Source: an uncultured Eubacteriales bacterium
GTDB lineage: Bacteria; Bacillota; Clostridia; Oscillospirales; Acutalibacteraceae
DNA: 64,000 nucleotides
Assembly (NCBI GenBank): GCA_934462705.1
Contig: CAKSIH010000003.1
Span: 62,001-126,000, forward strand
Reading direction: 5' to 3'
Made by a program: the position numbers and the translations under genes
Shown: one piece after another, positions 1-9,167 of the stretch
Position numbering within the stretch: the first letter of the stretch is position 1
Layout: each line of letters begins with the position of its first letter
The notes under the pieces: model-generated
Told to the model about the DNA's origin: nothing
What the model saw: only the letters and a program-made list of their open reading frames with translations
Database searches by the model: none

Positions 1-552
1 CACGGCGCTGAAACTGCTGGACCGTATAAAAATCTTGTACGAAGTGCCGCAAATTACGGATCTACCGCCAGCTGGCAAGCCAACGCACGTGGCGTGGATA
101 TCAATCATAATTTTAATGCCGGCTGGGAACGACTTCACCAAATGGAAATCGAAAACGACATAATCGGTCCCGCTCCCACTAGATACGGCGGGCCCGAACC
201 CGAAAGTGAACCTGAAACTCGTGCAATTGTGAATCTATGCCAAAAAGAAAATTTTCGCCATGCTATTGCCTTTCACAGTCAAGGGGAGGAAATTTACTGG
301 AATTACGGGCCTAGAACCCCGCTAAATTCCCGCCTGATTGCCAATATTATGGCAAAATTCAGCGGTTATTCAGTTGCTAAACCTGAAGGTCTTGCTGTTG
401 GCGGAGGATTTAAAGACTGGTTTATCGAAAAGCTAGGTTCTCCGGGCTTTACAATTGAAATTGGCAAAGGCCAAAACCCGCTGCCCATAAGAGACATTAC
501 TCCTATTTATCGTACACTTGAAGAAATGCTGGTTGTCTGTTCTCTTCTATAA
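1..552 (+). CDS. Zinc carboxypeptidase, M14 family (3' part; start lies outside the window)
   Basis: The frame is open from base 1, so the gene begins upstream and only the last 183 codons are visible. The fragment carries the M14 signatures in order: RGVDINHNF (substrate-binding Asn/Arg region), AFHSQGEEIYW (the downstream zinc-ligand His) and GFTIEIGKGQNP (the catalytic Glu). The pattern resembles the gamma-D-glutamyl-diamino acid endopeptidases that cut peptidoglycan stem peptides, rather than digestive carboxypeptidases. The first zinc-binding HxxE motif must lie upstream. The peptidoglycan role is inferred from the family; the peptidase assignment rests on visible motifs. No terminator is obvious before the promoter that follows 10 bases later. 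Confidence 0.88.
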   Translation, partial: HGAETAGPYKNLVRSAANYGSTASWQANARGVDINHNFNAGWERLHQMEIENDIIGPAPTRYGGPEPESEPETRAIVNLCQKENFRHAIAFHSQGEEIYWNYGPRTPLNSRLIANIMAKFSGYSVAKPEGLAVGGGFKDWFIEKLGSPGFTIEIGKGQNPLPIRDITPIYRTLEEMLVVCSLL

Positions 553-562
553 ACACAAGTGC

Positions 563-590
563 TTGCACAAAATTTTGTTTATGGTATAAT
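563..590 (+). promoter_or_regulatory. Probable sigma-A promoter with extended -10
   Basis: TTGCAC is followed after 16 bases by TATAAT, with TG one base upstream of the -10 box (TGgTATAAT). It sits 31 bases before the DUF1624 start and probably drives that gene and tex. Confidence 0.6.
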
Positions 591-620
591 TGTACCATAA
601 TTTGCGTTGGGAGTGAGTTT

Positions 621-1406
621 ATGCATAAGCCCCCGATTACCGATAAATCTTGCAAAAATGCCGGCAGTTCAAGGATTGACTTAATTGATGAAGCTCGTGG
701 CTTTCTTGTAATTTGCATGGTTTTTTACCATACATTTTACTCCATGACTTTTATTTTTAATATTCCTTTTGCGAAAAATTTGCTTTGCTTTTTCATGCCC
801 GCTCAATCAATATTTGCGGGCAGTTTTATTTTCATTTCCGGCTGTGTCTCTCTGCTATCGCATTCAAATCTAAAGCGAGGCATTAAGCTTTTAGCAATTG
901 CTACTGCAATTACAATTATTACTTGCATTTTTATACCATCTCAGCCTATTATTTTCGGAATTCTGCATATGCTTTCCATCTGCATGATTCTCTTTGGTAT
1001 ATTTAATCCGATTCTTAGCAAAATCAGCCCCTTAATTGGCATGTTAATTTGTTTTATCCTATTTTTATTTACAGCCAGTGTAGACAAAGGGGTTTTCGGA
1101 TTTGGAAAAATAAAGCTTTACATACCTCTTTCTGCGTACAATTTAAACTGGCTTTTTCCCATTGGAATAACAAATAAAAGTTTTTATTCATCCGATTACT
1201 TTCCTCTGTTTCCATGGATGTTTATATTCTTTTTTGGAACTTTCTTAGCCAGCTTTTTTAAAGGCAAAAAATTACCGCAATTCATGTACCAATCCCACGT
1301 TAAAATGCTCTCTTTTTGCGGTAGACATGCCTTAATAATATACATAATTCATCAACCCATTATATTTCTTATTATAAATTTATATTTGCAATTAAATGCT
1401 ATGTGA
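621..1406 (+). CDS. DUF1624 membrane protein, heparan-alpha-glucosaminide acetyltransferase-like
   Basis: A 261-residue integral membrane protein with about seven hydrophobic segments. The N-terminal signature DLIDEARGFLVICMVFYHT, with its His in the first membrane segment, is typical of the HGSNAT catalytic family (DUF1624). Members of this family are thought to pass an acetyl or similar acyl group across the membrane onto a sugar. GGGAGTGAG precedes the ATG start. The stop codon overlaps the ribosome site of tex, so the two genes are probably co-transcribed. The substrate in this organism cannot be read from the sequence. Confidence 0.8.
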   Translation: MHKPPITDKSCKNAGSSRIDLIDEARGFLVICMVFYHTFYSMTFIFNIPFAKNLLCFFMPAQSIFAGSFIFISGCVSLLSHSNLKRGIKLLAIATAITIITCIFIPSQPIIFGILHMLSICMILFGIFNPILSKISPLIGMLICFILFLFTASVDKGVFGFGKIKLYIPLSAYNLNWLFPIGITNKSFYSSDYFPLFPWMFIFFFGTFLASFFKGKKLPQFMYQSHVKMLSFCGRHALIIYIIHQPIIFLIINLYLQLNAM

Positions 1407-1417
1407 AGGAGATTTTT

Positions 1418-3565
1418 ATGGACTTTGTAAAAATTCTATGTGAACAATTTAATTTAAAACCGTGGCAAATTGAAAACGTAATTGCTCTAATTGACGAGGG
1501 TAACACTATTCCATTCATCGCGCGGTACAGAAAAGAAGCGCACGGCTCTCTGGATGACCAGCTTTTGCGCGAAATTAACGACAGGCTTACATATTTAAGA
1601 AATCTCCATGAACGGCGAGAGGAAGTTCGCGCTCTCATCACCGGGCTCGATGCAATGACTGATGATATAAACAATGCGCTTAATCAGGCCACTACCCTTG
1701 CGGAAATCGACGACATCTACAGACCATATAGGCCCAAAAGAAAGACCCGTGCTTCCATTGCAAAAGAAAAAGGCCTGGAACCTTTGGCAACCGCTATTTT
1801 TGCACAGGAACCAGACTCCCGCGCTCCGCTAGATATGGCAGCTGAATTTATAAACGAGGAAAAAGAGGTCTTAACTGCACAGGATGCACTTACCGGGGCT
1901 ATGGACATCATTGCAGAAAATATTTCCGATGATGCGAATATTCGAAAACGTCTCAGAGTCGTCGCAATGGCGCAAGCTTTGCTTTGTTCAAGTGCAACTG
2001 ATGAAAATGTTGATTCTGTTTATACTCAATATTATGACTTTAAAGAACCTGTTGCGAAAATTGCCGGCCATAGAGTACTCGCAATTGATCGTGGTGAACG
2101 TGAAAAATTTTTAAAAATCAGCGTTGATTTTGACCCCGAAAAGGCCTTAAAAATAGTTTACTCCGCAAGCGTAAAAGAGGGCTCTGCTTGCACCGAAACC
2201 GTTAAACTCGCCGCCAACGACGCTTATGAAAGATTAATTTTTCCATCTATAGAACGTGAAATAAGAAATGCTCTTACCGAAAATGCTTGCGAAAATGCAA
2301 TGAAAGTTTTTTCGTTAAATTTGAGACACCTTTTGATGCAACCGCCGGTAAAAGGGAAAGTCGCTATGGGCCTAGATCCCGGATATCGAACCGGATGTAA
2401 AGTTGCTGTGGTTGATCAAACCGGTATGGTCCTCGACACAAACGTCATCTATCCTACGCATTCTCAAATAAAAGTGGATGAAGCTAAAAAAATTGTTGCA
2501 AATCTCGTTAAAAAACACGGCGTCCAGGTTATATCCATCGGAAACGGCACCGCTTCTAAAGAAACTGAAATGTTCGTTGCAGATTTAATTCGAGAAGAAA
2601 ATTTGCCTGTGTCATACATGGTGGTAAGCGAGGCTGGTGCCTCTGTTTACTCTGCATCTAAACTTGCTGCAGAGGAATTTCCCGACTTTGATGTAACCCT
2701 TAGAAGCGCTGTATCCATTGCAAGGCGATTGCAGGACCCCCTTGCGGAGCTTGTAAAAATTGACCCTAAAGCCATTGGCGTTGGACAATATCAACATGAC
2801 ATGCCTAAAAAAAGATTGGACGAGTCATTAGGCGGCGTGGTTGAGGATTGTGTAAATACCGTCGGCGTCGACCTGAATACCGCGTCTCCGTCGTTGCTTT
2901 CTCATGTAGCCGGCATCAGCTCCACGGTCTCAAAGAATATTGTTAATTATCGTGAGGAAAACGGTGCTTTTAAATCTCGTACAGAATTAAAAAAGGTTCC
3001 AAAACTTGGTCCAAAGGCTTTTTTGCAATGTGCTGGCTTTCTAAGAGTGCCAGAAAGCAAAAATATTCTTGATAACACTGCCGTTCACCCTGAATCTTAC
3101 GATGCTGCGAAAAACCTCTTGACCATTTGCGGGTACTCTGACGGCGATATTAAATCCGGCGCTATTTCCGGCATCAAAGATAAAATTAACGAGATCGGAC
3201 TTGAGGCAGCTGCGGAAAAAATTGGTGTAGGAATCCCTACGCTTCAAGATATTGTGAAAGAACTTTTGCGTCCCGGCAGAGACCCTCGTGATGAGCTTCC
3301 CAAGCCTATTTTAAGAACCGATATTTTGGATATTAAAGATTTGAAAGAAGGCATGGAGCTTACCGGCACCGTTCGAAATGTTATTGATTTTGGCGCTTTT
3401 GTCGATATTGGCGTGCACCAGGATGGGCTTGTTCATATATCCCAAATTTGCGATAAGTATATTAAGCATCCATCCGAAGCTCTTAAGGTTGGTGACATTG
3501 TAAAAGTTAAAATTATTTCTGTTGACCCAAATAAAAATCGAATCTCTTTGACCATGAAATTTTAA
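1418..3565 (+). CDS. tex: Tex-family RNA-binding transcription accessory protein
   Basis: A 715-residue protein with the full Tex architecture: an N-terminal helical region, a YqgF/RNase H-like core (GLDPGYRTGCKVAVVD near residue 325), helix-hairpin-helix repeats (TASPSLLSHVAGIS and following), and a C-terminal S1 domain (GTVRNVIDFGAFVDIGVHQDGLVHIS near residue 655). Tex-type proteins bind nucleic acid and influence transcription and stress tolerance. A longer frame from GTG 1403 exists, but AAGGAG at 1405-1410 is correctly spaced only for ATG 1418, so I start there. The gene is followed by a structured repeat rather than a simple terminator. Confidence 0.95.
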   Translation: MDFVKILCEQFNLKPWQIENVIALIDEGNTIPFIARYRKEAHGSLDDQLLREINDRLTYLRNLHERREEVRALITGLDAMTDDINNALNQATTLAEIDDIYRPYRPKRKTRASIAKEKGLEPLATAIFAQEPDSRAPLDMAAEFINEEKEVLTAQDALTGAMDIIAENISDDANIRKRLRVVAMAQALLCSSATDENVDSVYTQYYDFKEPVAKIAGHRVLAIDRGEREKFLKISVDFDPEKALKIVYSASVKEGSACTETVKLAANDAYERLIFPSIEREIRNALTENACENAMKVFSLNLRHLLMQPPVKGKVAMGLDPGYRTGCKVAVVDQTGMVLDTNVIYPTHSQIKVDEAKKIVANLVKKHGVQVISIGNGTASKETEMFVADLIREENLPVSYMVVSEAGASVYSASKLAAEEFPDFDVTLRSAVSIARRLQDPLAELVKIDPKAIGVGQYQHDMPKKRLDESLGGVVEDCVNTVGVDLNTASPSLLSHVAGISSTVSKNIVNYREENGAFKSRTELKKVPKLGPKAFLQCAGFLRVPESKNILDNTAVHPESYDAAKNLLTICGYSDGDIKSGAISGIKDKINEIGLEAAAEKIGVGIPTLQDIVKELLRPGRDPRDELPKPILRTDILDIKDLKEGMELTGTVRNVIDFGAFVDIGVHQDGLVHISQICDKYIKHPSEALKVGDIVKVKIISVDPNKNRISLTMKF

Positions 3566-3595
3566 AATTTACCCCGCTAATATGTAACCATCGGA

Positions 3596-3676
3596 GCGGG
3601 CACAAGGCGCCGCAGTTTATACTGCGGCAAATGGCACGAAGCCATTTGCAAGCAAAGCTTGCCACCTTGTGCCCGC
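3596..3676. repeat. Cloverleaf-like intergenic repeat, copy 1
   Basis: A closing stem of 12 perfect pairs (3596-3607 with 3665-3676) encloses three hairpins: 3609-3628 (8 pairs, loop TTAT), 3628-3648 (8 pairs, loop ACGAA) and 3648-3662 (6 pairs, loop AAA). TTTTTT follows at 3678-3683, so this copy could also terminate tex. Sister copies lie at 6700, 26116, 55864, 57099 and 60992. Confidence 0.85.
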
Positions 3677-3892
3677 GTTTTTTCGGAAACAAATGCCGAT
3701 AACAGATATAGAATATCCGGCTTGTACCAGACCTCTTAAGTAGAGTGTTAAAGCAGCTGTGCTTAATTGGGCCGGCGACATATCAAACATTAATCTTGTT
3801 ACAAACACTTAGACATGTCGCTAATAAAACAGTAAAAACAAAAAAGTATGTTGCACCCCCTATGGCATATAGTGCTTATATACAGCAAACAC

Positions 3893-3930
3893 TAGGAGCT
3901 CGGCGTGCTATATAGCGCGCCGAGCTCCTA
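3893..3930. repeat. Conserved-loop hairpin, copy 1
   Basis: A perfect 13-bp stem (3893-3905 with 3918-3930) encloses a loop centred on GCTATATAGC. It belongs with the hairpins at 9083, 16224, 44911 and 58313. It lies in the 417-base gap between the convergent tex and ppdK genes. That gap otherwise holds cloverleaf copy 1 and no credible gene. Confidence 0.8.
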
Positions 3931-3982
3931 CCATTTTTATTCTCCTGATTTTATAAGGCCTTCAACACATTATACCACTCCA

Positions 3983-6631
3983 TTACACACCTACGCGCGG
4001 GCCGTCCGACATTTTAATTGCAGCATGAGCGACTGCCAGTCTAGCAGCAGGAACCCTATATGGCGAGCACGATACATAACTCATGTTCAAATCGCTGCAA
4101 AACGCAATAGATGTTGTATCTCCTCCGTGTTCTCCACACACGCCAATCTTGATATCTGGATTAACGCTACGTGACATCTTAACAGCCATCTCGATGAGCT
4201 TACCAACACCCTCAACATCTAAGCGCTGGAACGGATCAAACTCATAAATATTGTTTTTGTAATACACATTCAAAAATTTACCGGCATCATCGCGGCTAAA
4301 GCCCATTGTAAGCTGTGTTAAATCATTGGTACCAAAGCTTATAAACTGAGATTCTTCTGCTATTTTATTAGCAATAAGCGCTGCCCTTGGAATCTCAATC
4401 ATTGTTCCAATTGTATATTCAAGTTCCGCATCAGAAAAATTAATTATACTATTGGCAGCATTTTCGACAATATTTTTTACAAATTTAAGTTCCTTATAGC
4501 TGCTCACAAGTGGAATCATTATTTCAGGTTTAACGGTGTATCCCAGGTTTTCACTATTGACTTTAATTGCCGCATTAATAATTGCGGTTGTTTGCATTTG
4601 CGCAATTTCCGGATAGGACACCGCTAGTCTGCAGCCTCTGTGCCCCATCATTGGATTAAATTCATGCAGGCTCACAATAATAGATTTTAATTCTTCTTCT
4701 GAAATATTAAGCTCCTTTGCAATTTCGCTGACTTCTTTTTTTCCTTTTGGCAAAAATTCATGCAATGGTGGATCTAAAAGCCTAACTGCCATGGGTCTTC
4801 CTTCCATCACACGATACATTTCTTCAAAATCGCTCTGCTGGTACGGCAGCAGCTTGTTTAGCGCTTTTATTCGGTCTTCTTTTGTTTTTGCAACTATCAT
4901 TTCGCGCATGGATTTTATTCTTTCTTTTCCAAAAAACATGTGTTCAGTCCTGCAAAGACCTATTCCTTCGGCACCAAAATCAACCGCTTGCTTTGCATCC
5001 TTTGGGTTATCTGCATTGGTGAAAACTTTCATCTTTCTGCGCTCGTCAACCCATTTCATAAACAGCTCAAAATCGCCGGTAATGCTAGCTGGAGCCGTAG
5101 GAACCTCTCCTTTATAAATTTTCCCAGTGCTGCCATCAATTGAAATATACTCCCCCTGATTCACCATCTGTGAGCCAATGGAAAAGGCATCTTCACTATC
5201 ATTAATGCTTAGTTCGCTGCAGCCAGAAACGCAGCAAGCACCCATTCCTCTTGCAACAACCGCCGCATGCGACGTCATGCCACCTCTTGCCGTTAAAATT
5301 CCCTCTGCCACAGTCATTCCTTCGATATCTTCAGGAGAGGTTTCAAGCCGCACCAACACTACTTTTTCTCCCTTTTCATGATATCTCTTTGCATCCTCGG
5401 CGCTGAACACCACTTTTCCGCTCGCCGCACCAGGAGACGCCGCCAATCCTTCACCTATCAGCTTTGCTGACTTCAGAGCCTTTTCATCGAAACGCGAGTG
5501 TAAAAGAACCTCCAGTTGTTTTGGATCCACCCTTAAAACAGCTTCTTCTTCAGTTATCTTGCCCTCTCGTACCATGTCAACCGCTATTTTTAATGCCGCC
5601 GCTGCTGTTCTTTTGCCACTTCGCGTCTGCAGCATGTAGAGTTTTCCATCCTCTATTGTAAACTCCATATCTTGCATATCTCTGTAGTGATTTTCAAGTG
5701 TTTTTGCTATTTCCGAAAATTGTTCATACAAATGAGGCATTATTGATTTTAACTGCTCTATCCCCTGCGGCGTTCTAATACCGGCAACCACGTCTTCTCC
5801 CTGGGCATTCATTAAAAACTCCCCAAATAACGCTCGCTCGCCAGTCGCCGGGTTTCTCGTGAAAGCTACGCCCGTGCCGGAATTATTTCCCGTGTTTCCA
5901 AATACCATTGTCTGCACGTTTACCGCTGTGCCCCAGCTGTGCGGAATATCGTTCATGCGACGATATATGTTGGCCCTTTCGTTGTCCCACGACCTAAACA
6001 CCGCTTTAATTGCCTCTATTAGCTGCTCTTTTGGCTCCTCCGGAAAATCTTTGCCAAGGCTCCTTTTATAATAATCCTTGAATGTCAACACTAGTTCCTT
6101 AAGGTCATCCACCGTCAGCTCAGTGTCAAGAGTATAGCCTTTAGCTTCCTTCATCTCGTCTATAAATTTTTCAAAATCCGATTTTGGCAGCTCCATTACT
6201 ACGTCCGAAAACATCTGTATAAATCTTCTATATGAGTCATATGCAAACCTTTCATTGTTGGTAATTGAGGCAAGACCGTTGACCACCATGTCATTTAAAC
6301 CTAAATTCAGTATTGTGTCCATCATCCCCGGCATCGATGCCCGTGCACCTGACCTCACTGAGATTAATAGCGGATTATGTTGATCTCCGAAATTTTTACC
6401 CGTTGATTTTTCTATCTTGGATATATTCATTAATATTTCTTCCTCAACCTCCGGGCTTATCTTTTTACCGTCTTCGTAAAATTTATTGCATGCTTCAGTC
6501 GTTACCGTGAACCCTTGCGGTACCGGCATCCCCAAAATTGTCATTTCAGCAAGGTTTGCCCCTTTTCCTCCAAGTAGTTCGCGCATCGATCCATCGCCTT
6601 CTGAAAATAGATACACGTATTTTTTATTCAT
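3983..6631 (-). CDS. ppdK: Pyruvate, phosphate dikinase
   Basis: An 882-residue enzyme interconverting pyruvate + ATP + Pi and PEP + AMP + PPi; in anaerobes it often runs as a PPi-saving glycolytic step. In order it shows an N-terminal ATP-grasp domain (MNKKYVYLFSEGDG then LGGKGANLAEM), the swivelling phosphohistidine domain (GGMTSHAAVVARGMG, catalytic His near residue 450), and a C-terminal TIM barrel with the PEP-site Cys in GVCGEHGGD near residue 825. GGGGG at 6640-6644 is correctly spaced for ATG 6631, so the ATG five codons earlier is rejected. It reads divergently from the glmU-like gene. The window also encodes an inorganic pyrophosphatase. Confidence 0.96.
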   Translation of the reverse strand: MNKKYVYLFSEGDGSMRELLGGKGANLAEMTILGMPVPQGFTVTTEACNKFYEDGKKISPEVEEEILMNISKIEKSTGKNFGDQHNPLLISVRSGARASMPGMMDTILNLGLNDMVVNGLASITNNERFAYDSYRRFIQMFSDVVMELPKSDFEKFIDEMKEAKGYTLDTELTVDDLKELVLTFKDYYKRSLGKDFPEEPKEQLIEAIKAVFRSWDNERANIYRRMNDIPHSWGTAVNVQTMVFGNTGNNSGTGVAFTRNPATGERALFGEFLMNAQGEDVVAGIRTPQGIEQLKSIMPHLYEQFSEIAKTLENHYRDMQDMEFTIEDGKLYMLQTRSGKRTAAAALKIAVDMVREGKITEEEAVLRVDPKQLEVLLHSRFDEKALKSAKLIGEGLAASPGAASGKVVFSAEDAKRYHEKGEKVVLVRLETSPEDIEGMTVAEGILTARGGMTSHAAVVARGMGACCVSGCSELSINDSEDAFSIGSQMVNQGEYISIDGSTGKIYKGEVPTAPASITGDFELFMKWVDERRKMKVFTNADNPKDAKQAVDFGAEGIGLCRTEHMFFGKERIKSMREMIVAKTKEDRIKALNKLLPYQQSDFEEMYRVMEGRPMAVRLLDPPLHEFLPKGKKEVSEIAKELNISEEELKSIIVSLHEFNPMMGHRGCRLAVSYPEIAQMQTTAIINAAIKVNSENLGYTVKPEIMIPLVSSYKELKFVKNIVENAANSIINFSDAELEYTIGTMIEIPRAALIANKIAEESQFISFGTNDLTQLTMGFSRDDAGKFLNVYYKNNIYEFDPFQRLDVEGVGKLIEMAVKMSRSVNPDIKIGVCGEHGGDTTSIAFCSDLNMSYVSCSPYRVPAARLAVAHAAIKMSDGPRVGV

Positions 6632-6699
6632 TAAATCTACCCCCATATCTTTTCCTATTTAAATGCTATATTCTTTCCCGAAGTTCCGGTCTCACACCG

Positions 6700-6775
6700 G
6701 GCCGCGAGGCCCCGCAGCTTTTAGCTGCGGAAAATGGCAAAGCCATTTGCAAGCGAAGCTTGCGGCCTCGCGGCC
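6700..6775. repeat. Cloverleaf-like intergenic repeat, copy 2
   Basis: An 11-bp closing stem (6700-6710 with 6765-6775) holds three hairpins: 6712-6730 (8 pairs, loop TTT), 6732-6748 (7 pairs, loop AAA) and 6749-6763 (6 pairs, loop GAA). It lies in the divergent ppdK/glmU-like spacer, where a terminator for either gene would make no sense. That argues against a pure terminator role. Confidence 0.88.
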
Positions 6776-6847
6776 GTAGCATGCATTACCCGAAAAGCGG
6801 TCAAATTACGGCAACAATAGCATGCACGCAAATTATCCCTTGAAAAA

Positions 6848-6861
6848 CAGGTTTAAACCTG
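6848..6861. promoter_or_regulatory. Perfect 14-bp palindrome in a divergent spacer, possible operator
   Basis: CAGGTTTAAACCTG is fully self-complementary. It sits between the divergent ppdK and glmU-like starts, upstream of the AT-rich region with TATAAT at 6911-6916. The position suits a regulator controlling one or both genes. No binding protein can be named. Confidence 0.4.
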
Positions 6862-6976
6862 AGATAATATATACATATTACTATATGAAACCGTATGTAT
6901 TACTATAGTATATAATAGTATTAGGCATAAGTGCCTTATTATCCCAAATAATATAAAAAATTAAGGCGGTGACAGT

Positions 6977-8002
6977 TTGACTAACACTATTTGCATAATT
7001 TTGGCAGCCGGTGAAGGCACCAGAATGAAAACAAATAAACCAAAAGTTTTATCCGAGGTTAATTTTAAGCCAATGCTTAAGTGGGTATTGGAATCGGTAA
7101 GTGCGAGCGGCATAAAGGACACATGCGTGGTAGCGGGATATAAATTTGAGCTTGTAGTGAACTATTTAAAAACACTGGACGGACGATACGAAACAGTCAT
7201 ACAGCAGGAGCGAAGAGGGACCGCACATGCGGTTAGTATGGCAAAGGGCTTTTTAGAAAGGAATTTTAATAAAGATGTTTTAATTTTAAACGGAGACGCA
7301 CCTTTTTTAGACAGTGAAACAATCACTCAAGCATATAAACTGCATAAAGACAGCAAAAACGCAGCTACAGTTATATCTGCAAAGGTAAGCAATCCTTTCG
7401 GATACGGTCGCATAGTAAGAGACCCCAAAAGCGGCAATGTAGTTTCCATCGTAGAACAAAAGGATGCCGATTCCGAAACTAAACTTATAAACGAAGTAAA
7501 TTCCGGTGCATACTGGTTCAAGGTTGGTTCACTTTTAAATGTTCTTGGGAAAATTCAAAACAATAATTCTCAAGGTGAATTTTACCTTCCCGATGCCATC
7601 TCCCTGCTTATTTCTGAAAATGAAAACGTTGGTTCCTATACATCTTACTCAGAATCTACCGTTTTAGGTGCAAATAATCTTTCTGAGCTAAACGCTTTAA
7701 ACGAAATTTCACGAAAAAAAACTTTAAAAAATTTAATGAATTCAGGTGTAAACATCCCTTGTATCGACGGAATTATTATTGGCTCTGATGTTAAAATCGG
7801 AAAAGCAACAACCATACTCCCTGGTACCGTTATTTCCGGCGCTACCACTATTAGCGAACAATGCAACATTGGGCCTAACACCATTATAAAAAATTCTGTT
7901 ATAAAAAGCAACTGCACGCTTTGCTCGGTATATTGTGAAAATTCTATTTTAGAAAATAACACTGATTTAGCTCCATTTTCTATTGTCAAAAATGTTGATT
8001 GA
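6977..8002 (+). CDS. Short GlmU-like nucleotidyltransferase
   Basis: A 341-residue protein. Residues 1-230 are a sugar-1-phosphate nucleotidyltransferase with the nucleotide-binding signature LAAGEGTRM followed by KPK, then ERRGTAHAV and NGDAP. Residues 250-335 are a short run of left-handed beta-helix coils (IIIGSDVKIG, TILPGTVISG and similar). Full GlmU is about 455 residues and carries its acetyltransferase site in the later coils, which are missing here. The uridylyltransferase step looks intact; the acetyltransferase step is doubtful. The TTG start follows AAGGCGGTGAC. The position before prs-pth-mfd matches glmU in other Firmicutes, which supports orthology despite the short length. Confidence 0.82.
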   Translation: MTNTICIILAAGEGTRMKTNKPKVLSEVNFKPMLKWVLESVSASGIKDTCVVAGYKFELVVNYLKTLDGRYETVIQQERRGTAHAVSMAKGFLERNFNKDVLILNGDAPFLDSETITQAYKLHKDSKNAATVISAKVSNPFGYGRIVRDPKSGNVVSIVEQKDADSETKLINEVNSGAYWFKVGSLLNVLGKIQNNNSQGEFYLPDAISLLISENENVGSYTSYSESTVLGANNLSELNALNEISRKKTLKNLMNSGVNIPCIDGIIIGSDVKIGKATTILPGTVISGATTISEQCNIGPNTIIKNSVIKSNCTLCSVYCENSILENNTDLAPFSIVKNVD

Positions 8003-8028
8003 CACTCTAATATGTGGTAAAATATTAG
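7999..8028 (+). promoter_or_regulatory. Possible prs promoter
   Basis: TTGACA (7999-8004) overlaps the glmU-like stop. A TATTAG box follows after 18 bases, 36 bases before the prs ATG. The -35 box is perfect and the -10 box is moderate. Confidence 0.45.
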
Positions 8029-8063
8029 TATCGTATAAAAAAATAGATGTGAGGAGAAAAATT

Positions 8064-9023
8064 ATGAATTTTCATGGTAAAGGAATAAAAATTTTTACTG
8101 CAAATTCTAACGTTAAGGTGGCTAAACACATCGCTGACGCCCTAAAATTGCCACTTGGCAAAGCTGAGGTCAACACTTTTAGCGATGGGGAAATTTCCAT
8201 TTCGCTTCAAGAATCTGTTCGTGGGTCCGATTGTTACATTGTCCAGTCAACTTGTTTCCCTGTTAATCAAAACATTATGGAGCTTCTCATTATGATTGAT
8301 GCCATGAAACGTGCATCTGCTGCCAGAATTACAGCAGTTATTCCATATTTCGGTTATGCTCGTCAAGATAGGAAATCAAAGGCTCGTGATCCAATCTCTG
8401 CTAAGCTTGTTGCTGATCTCATTACCACTGCTGGTGCTGACAGAATTTTAACCATGGACTTACACGCTCCTCAAATTCAAGGGTTTTTCAATATCCCAGT
8501 TGATCACCTTGTAGGCTCACCATTACTTGCCTCATTTATAAAAAATAAAATTTCTAAAAACGTAGATGATTATATTGTTGTATCTCCGGACTTGGGCTCT
8601 GTTACAAGAGCAAGAACTTTCGCTACAAGGCTGGGCCTTCCTCTGGCTATTGTTGATAAGCGACGCCAAAAGGCTAACTGCTGCGAAGTTATGAATATTA
8701 TAGGAGACGTTAAGGGTAAGAGAGTTATTTTAGTTGACGATATGATTGATACAGCTGGAACCTTGTGCAACGCCGCAAACGCCGTTGTTGAAAGAGGCGG
8801 CGCAATTGATGTTATTGCTTGTGCTACCCACGGCGTTCTTTCCGGCCCTGCTATTGATAGAATTAAGGCAAGCGCCATTAGCGAAATATTTCTTCTCGAT
8901 ACCATTCCTATTCCCAAGGAGAAACTCATTGATAAATTTAACATCTTGTCAATTGCATCACTTTTTGCCGAGGCCATTGAACGTATATACGAAGATATGC
9001 CAGTTTCTCCAATGTTTAATTAA
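8064..9023 (+). CDS. prs: Ribose-phosphate pyrophosphokinase
   Basis: A 319-residue class I PRPP synthetase making PRPP from ribose-5-phosphate and ATP for purine, pyrimidine, His, Trp and NAD synthesis. Visible are the flexible-loop region YARQDRKSKARDPISAK, DLHAPQIQGFF, and the PRPP-binding motif VILVDDMIDTAGTL near residues 220-235. Length is typical. The open frame extends upstream to 7983, but GAGGAG lies just before ATG 8064, where the family's conserved N-terminus begins. It sits between the glmU-like gene and pth as in many Firmicutes. Confidence 0.97.
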   Translation: MNFHGKGIKIFTANSNVKVAKHIADALKLPLGKAEVNTFSDGEISISLQESVRGSDCYIVQSTCFPVNQNIMELLIMIDAMKRASAARITAVIPYFGYARQDRKSKARDPISAKLVADLITTAGADRILTMDLHAPQIQGFFNIPVDHLVGSPLLASFIKNKISKNVDDYIVVSPDLGSVTRARTFATRLGLPLAIVDKRRQKANCCEVMNIIGDVKGKRVILVDDMIDTAGTLCNAANAVVERGGAIDVIACATHGVLSGPAIDRIKASAISEIFLLDTIPIPKEKLIDKFNILSIASLFAEAIERIYEDMPVSPMFN

Positions 9024-9082
9024 AGCTACTTGCTTGCTTAAAATTTTTGCTTAACTCTGGTTTTACTGCAAACCATATGGTA

Positions 9083-9124
9083 GCGGCGCGGGTTTCACAC
9101 TATACCGCGTGAAACCCGCGCCGC
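9083..9124. repeat. Conserved-loop hairpin, copy 2
   Basis: A perfect 16-bp stem (9083-9098 with 9109-9124) surrounds the loop ACTATACCGC, which reads GCGGTATAGT on the other strand. It lies between the co-directional prs and pth genes. Only a weak T run follows, so termination is uncertain. Confidence 0.8.
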
Positions 9125-9167
9125 CATTTATAGATTTTAACCTATTTAAAATTTTGAGAGGTACCCT

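Noticed and set aside
3905..4174. 89-codon plus-strand frame at the 3' end of ppdK
   Set aside because: It lies mostly antisense to the conserved ppdK C-terminus, has no ribosome site and no domain.
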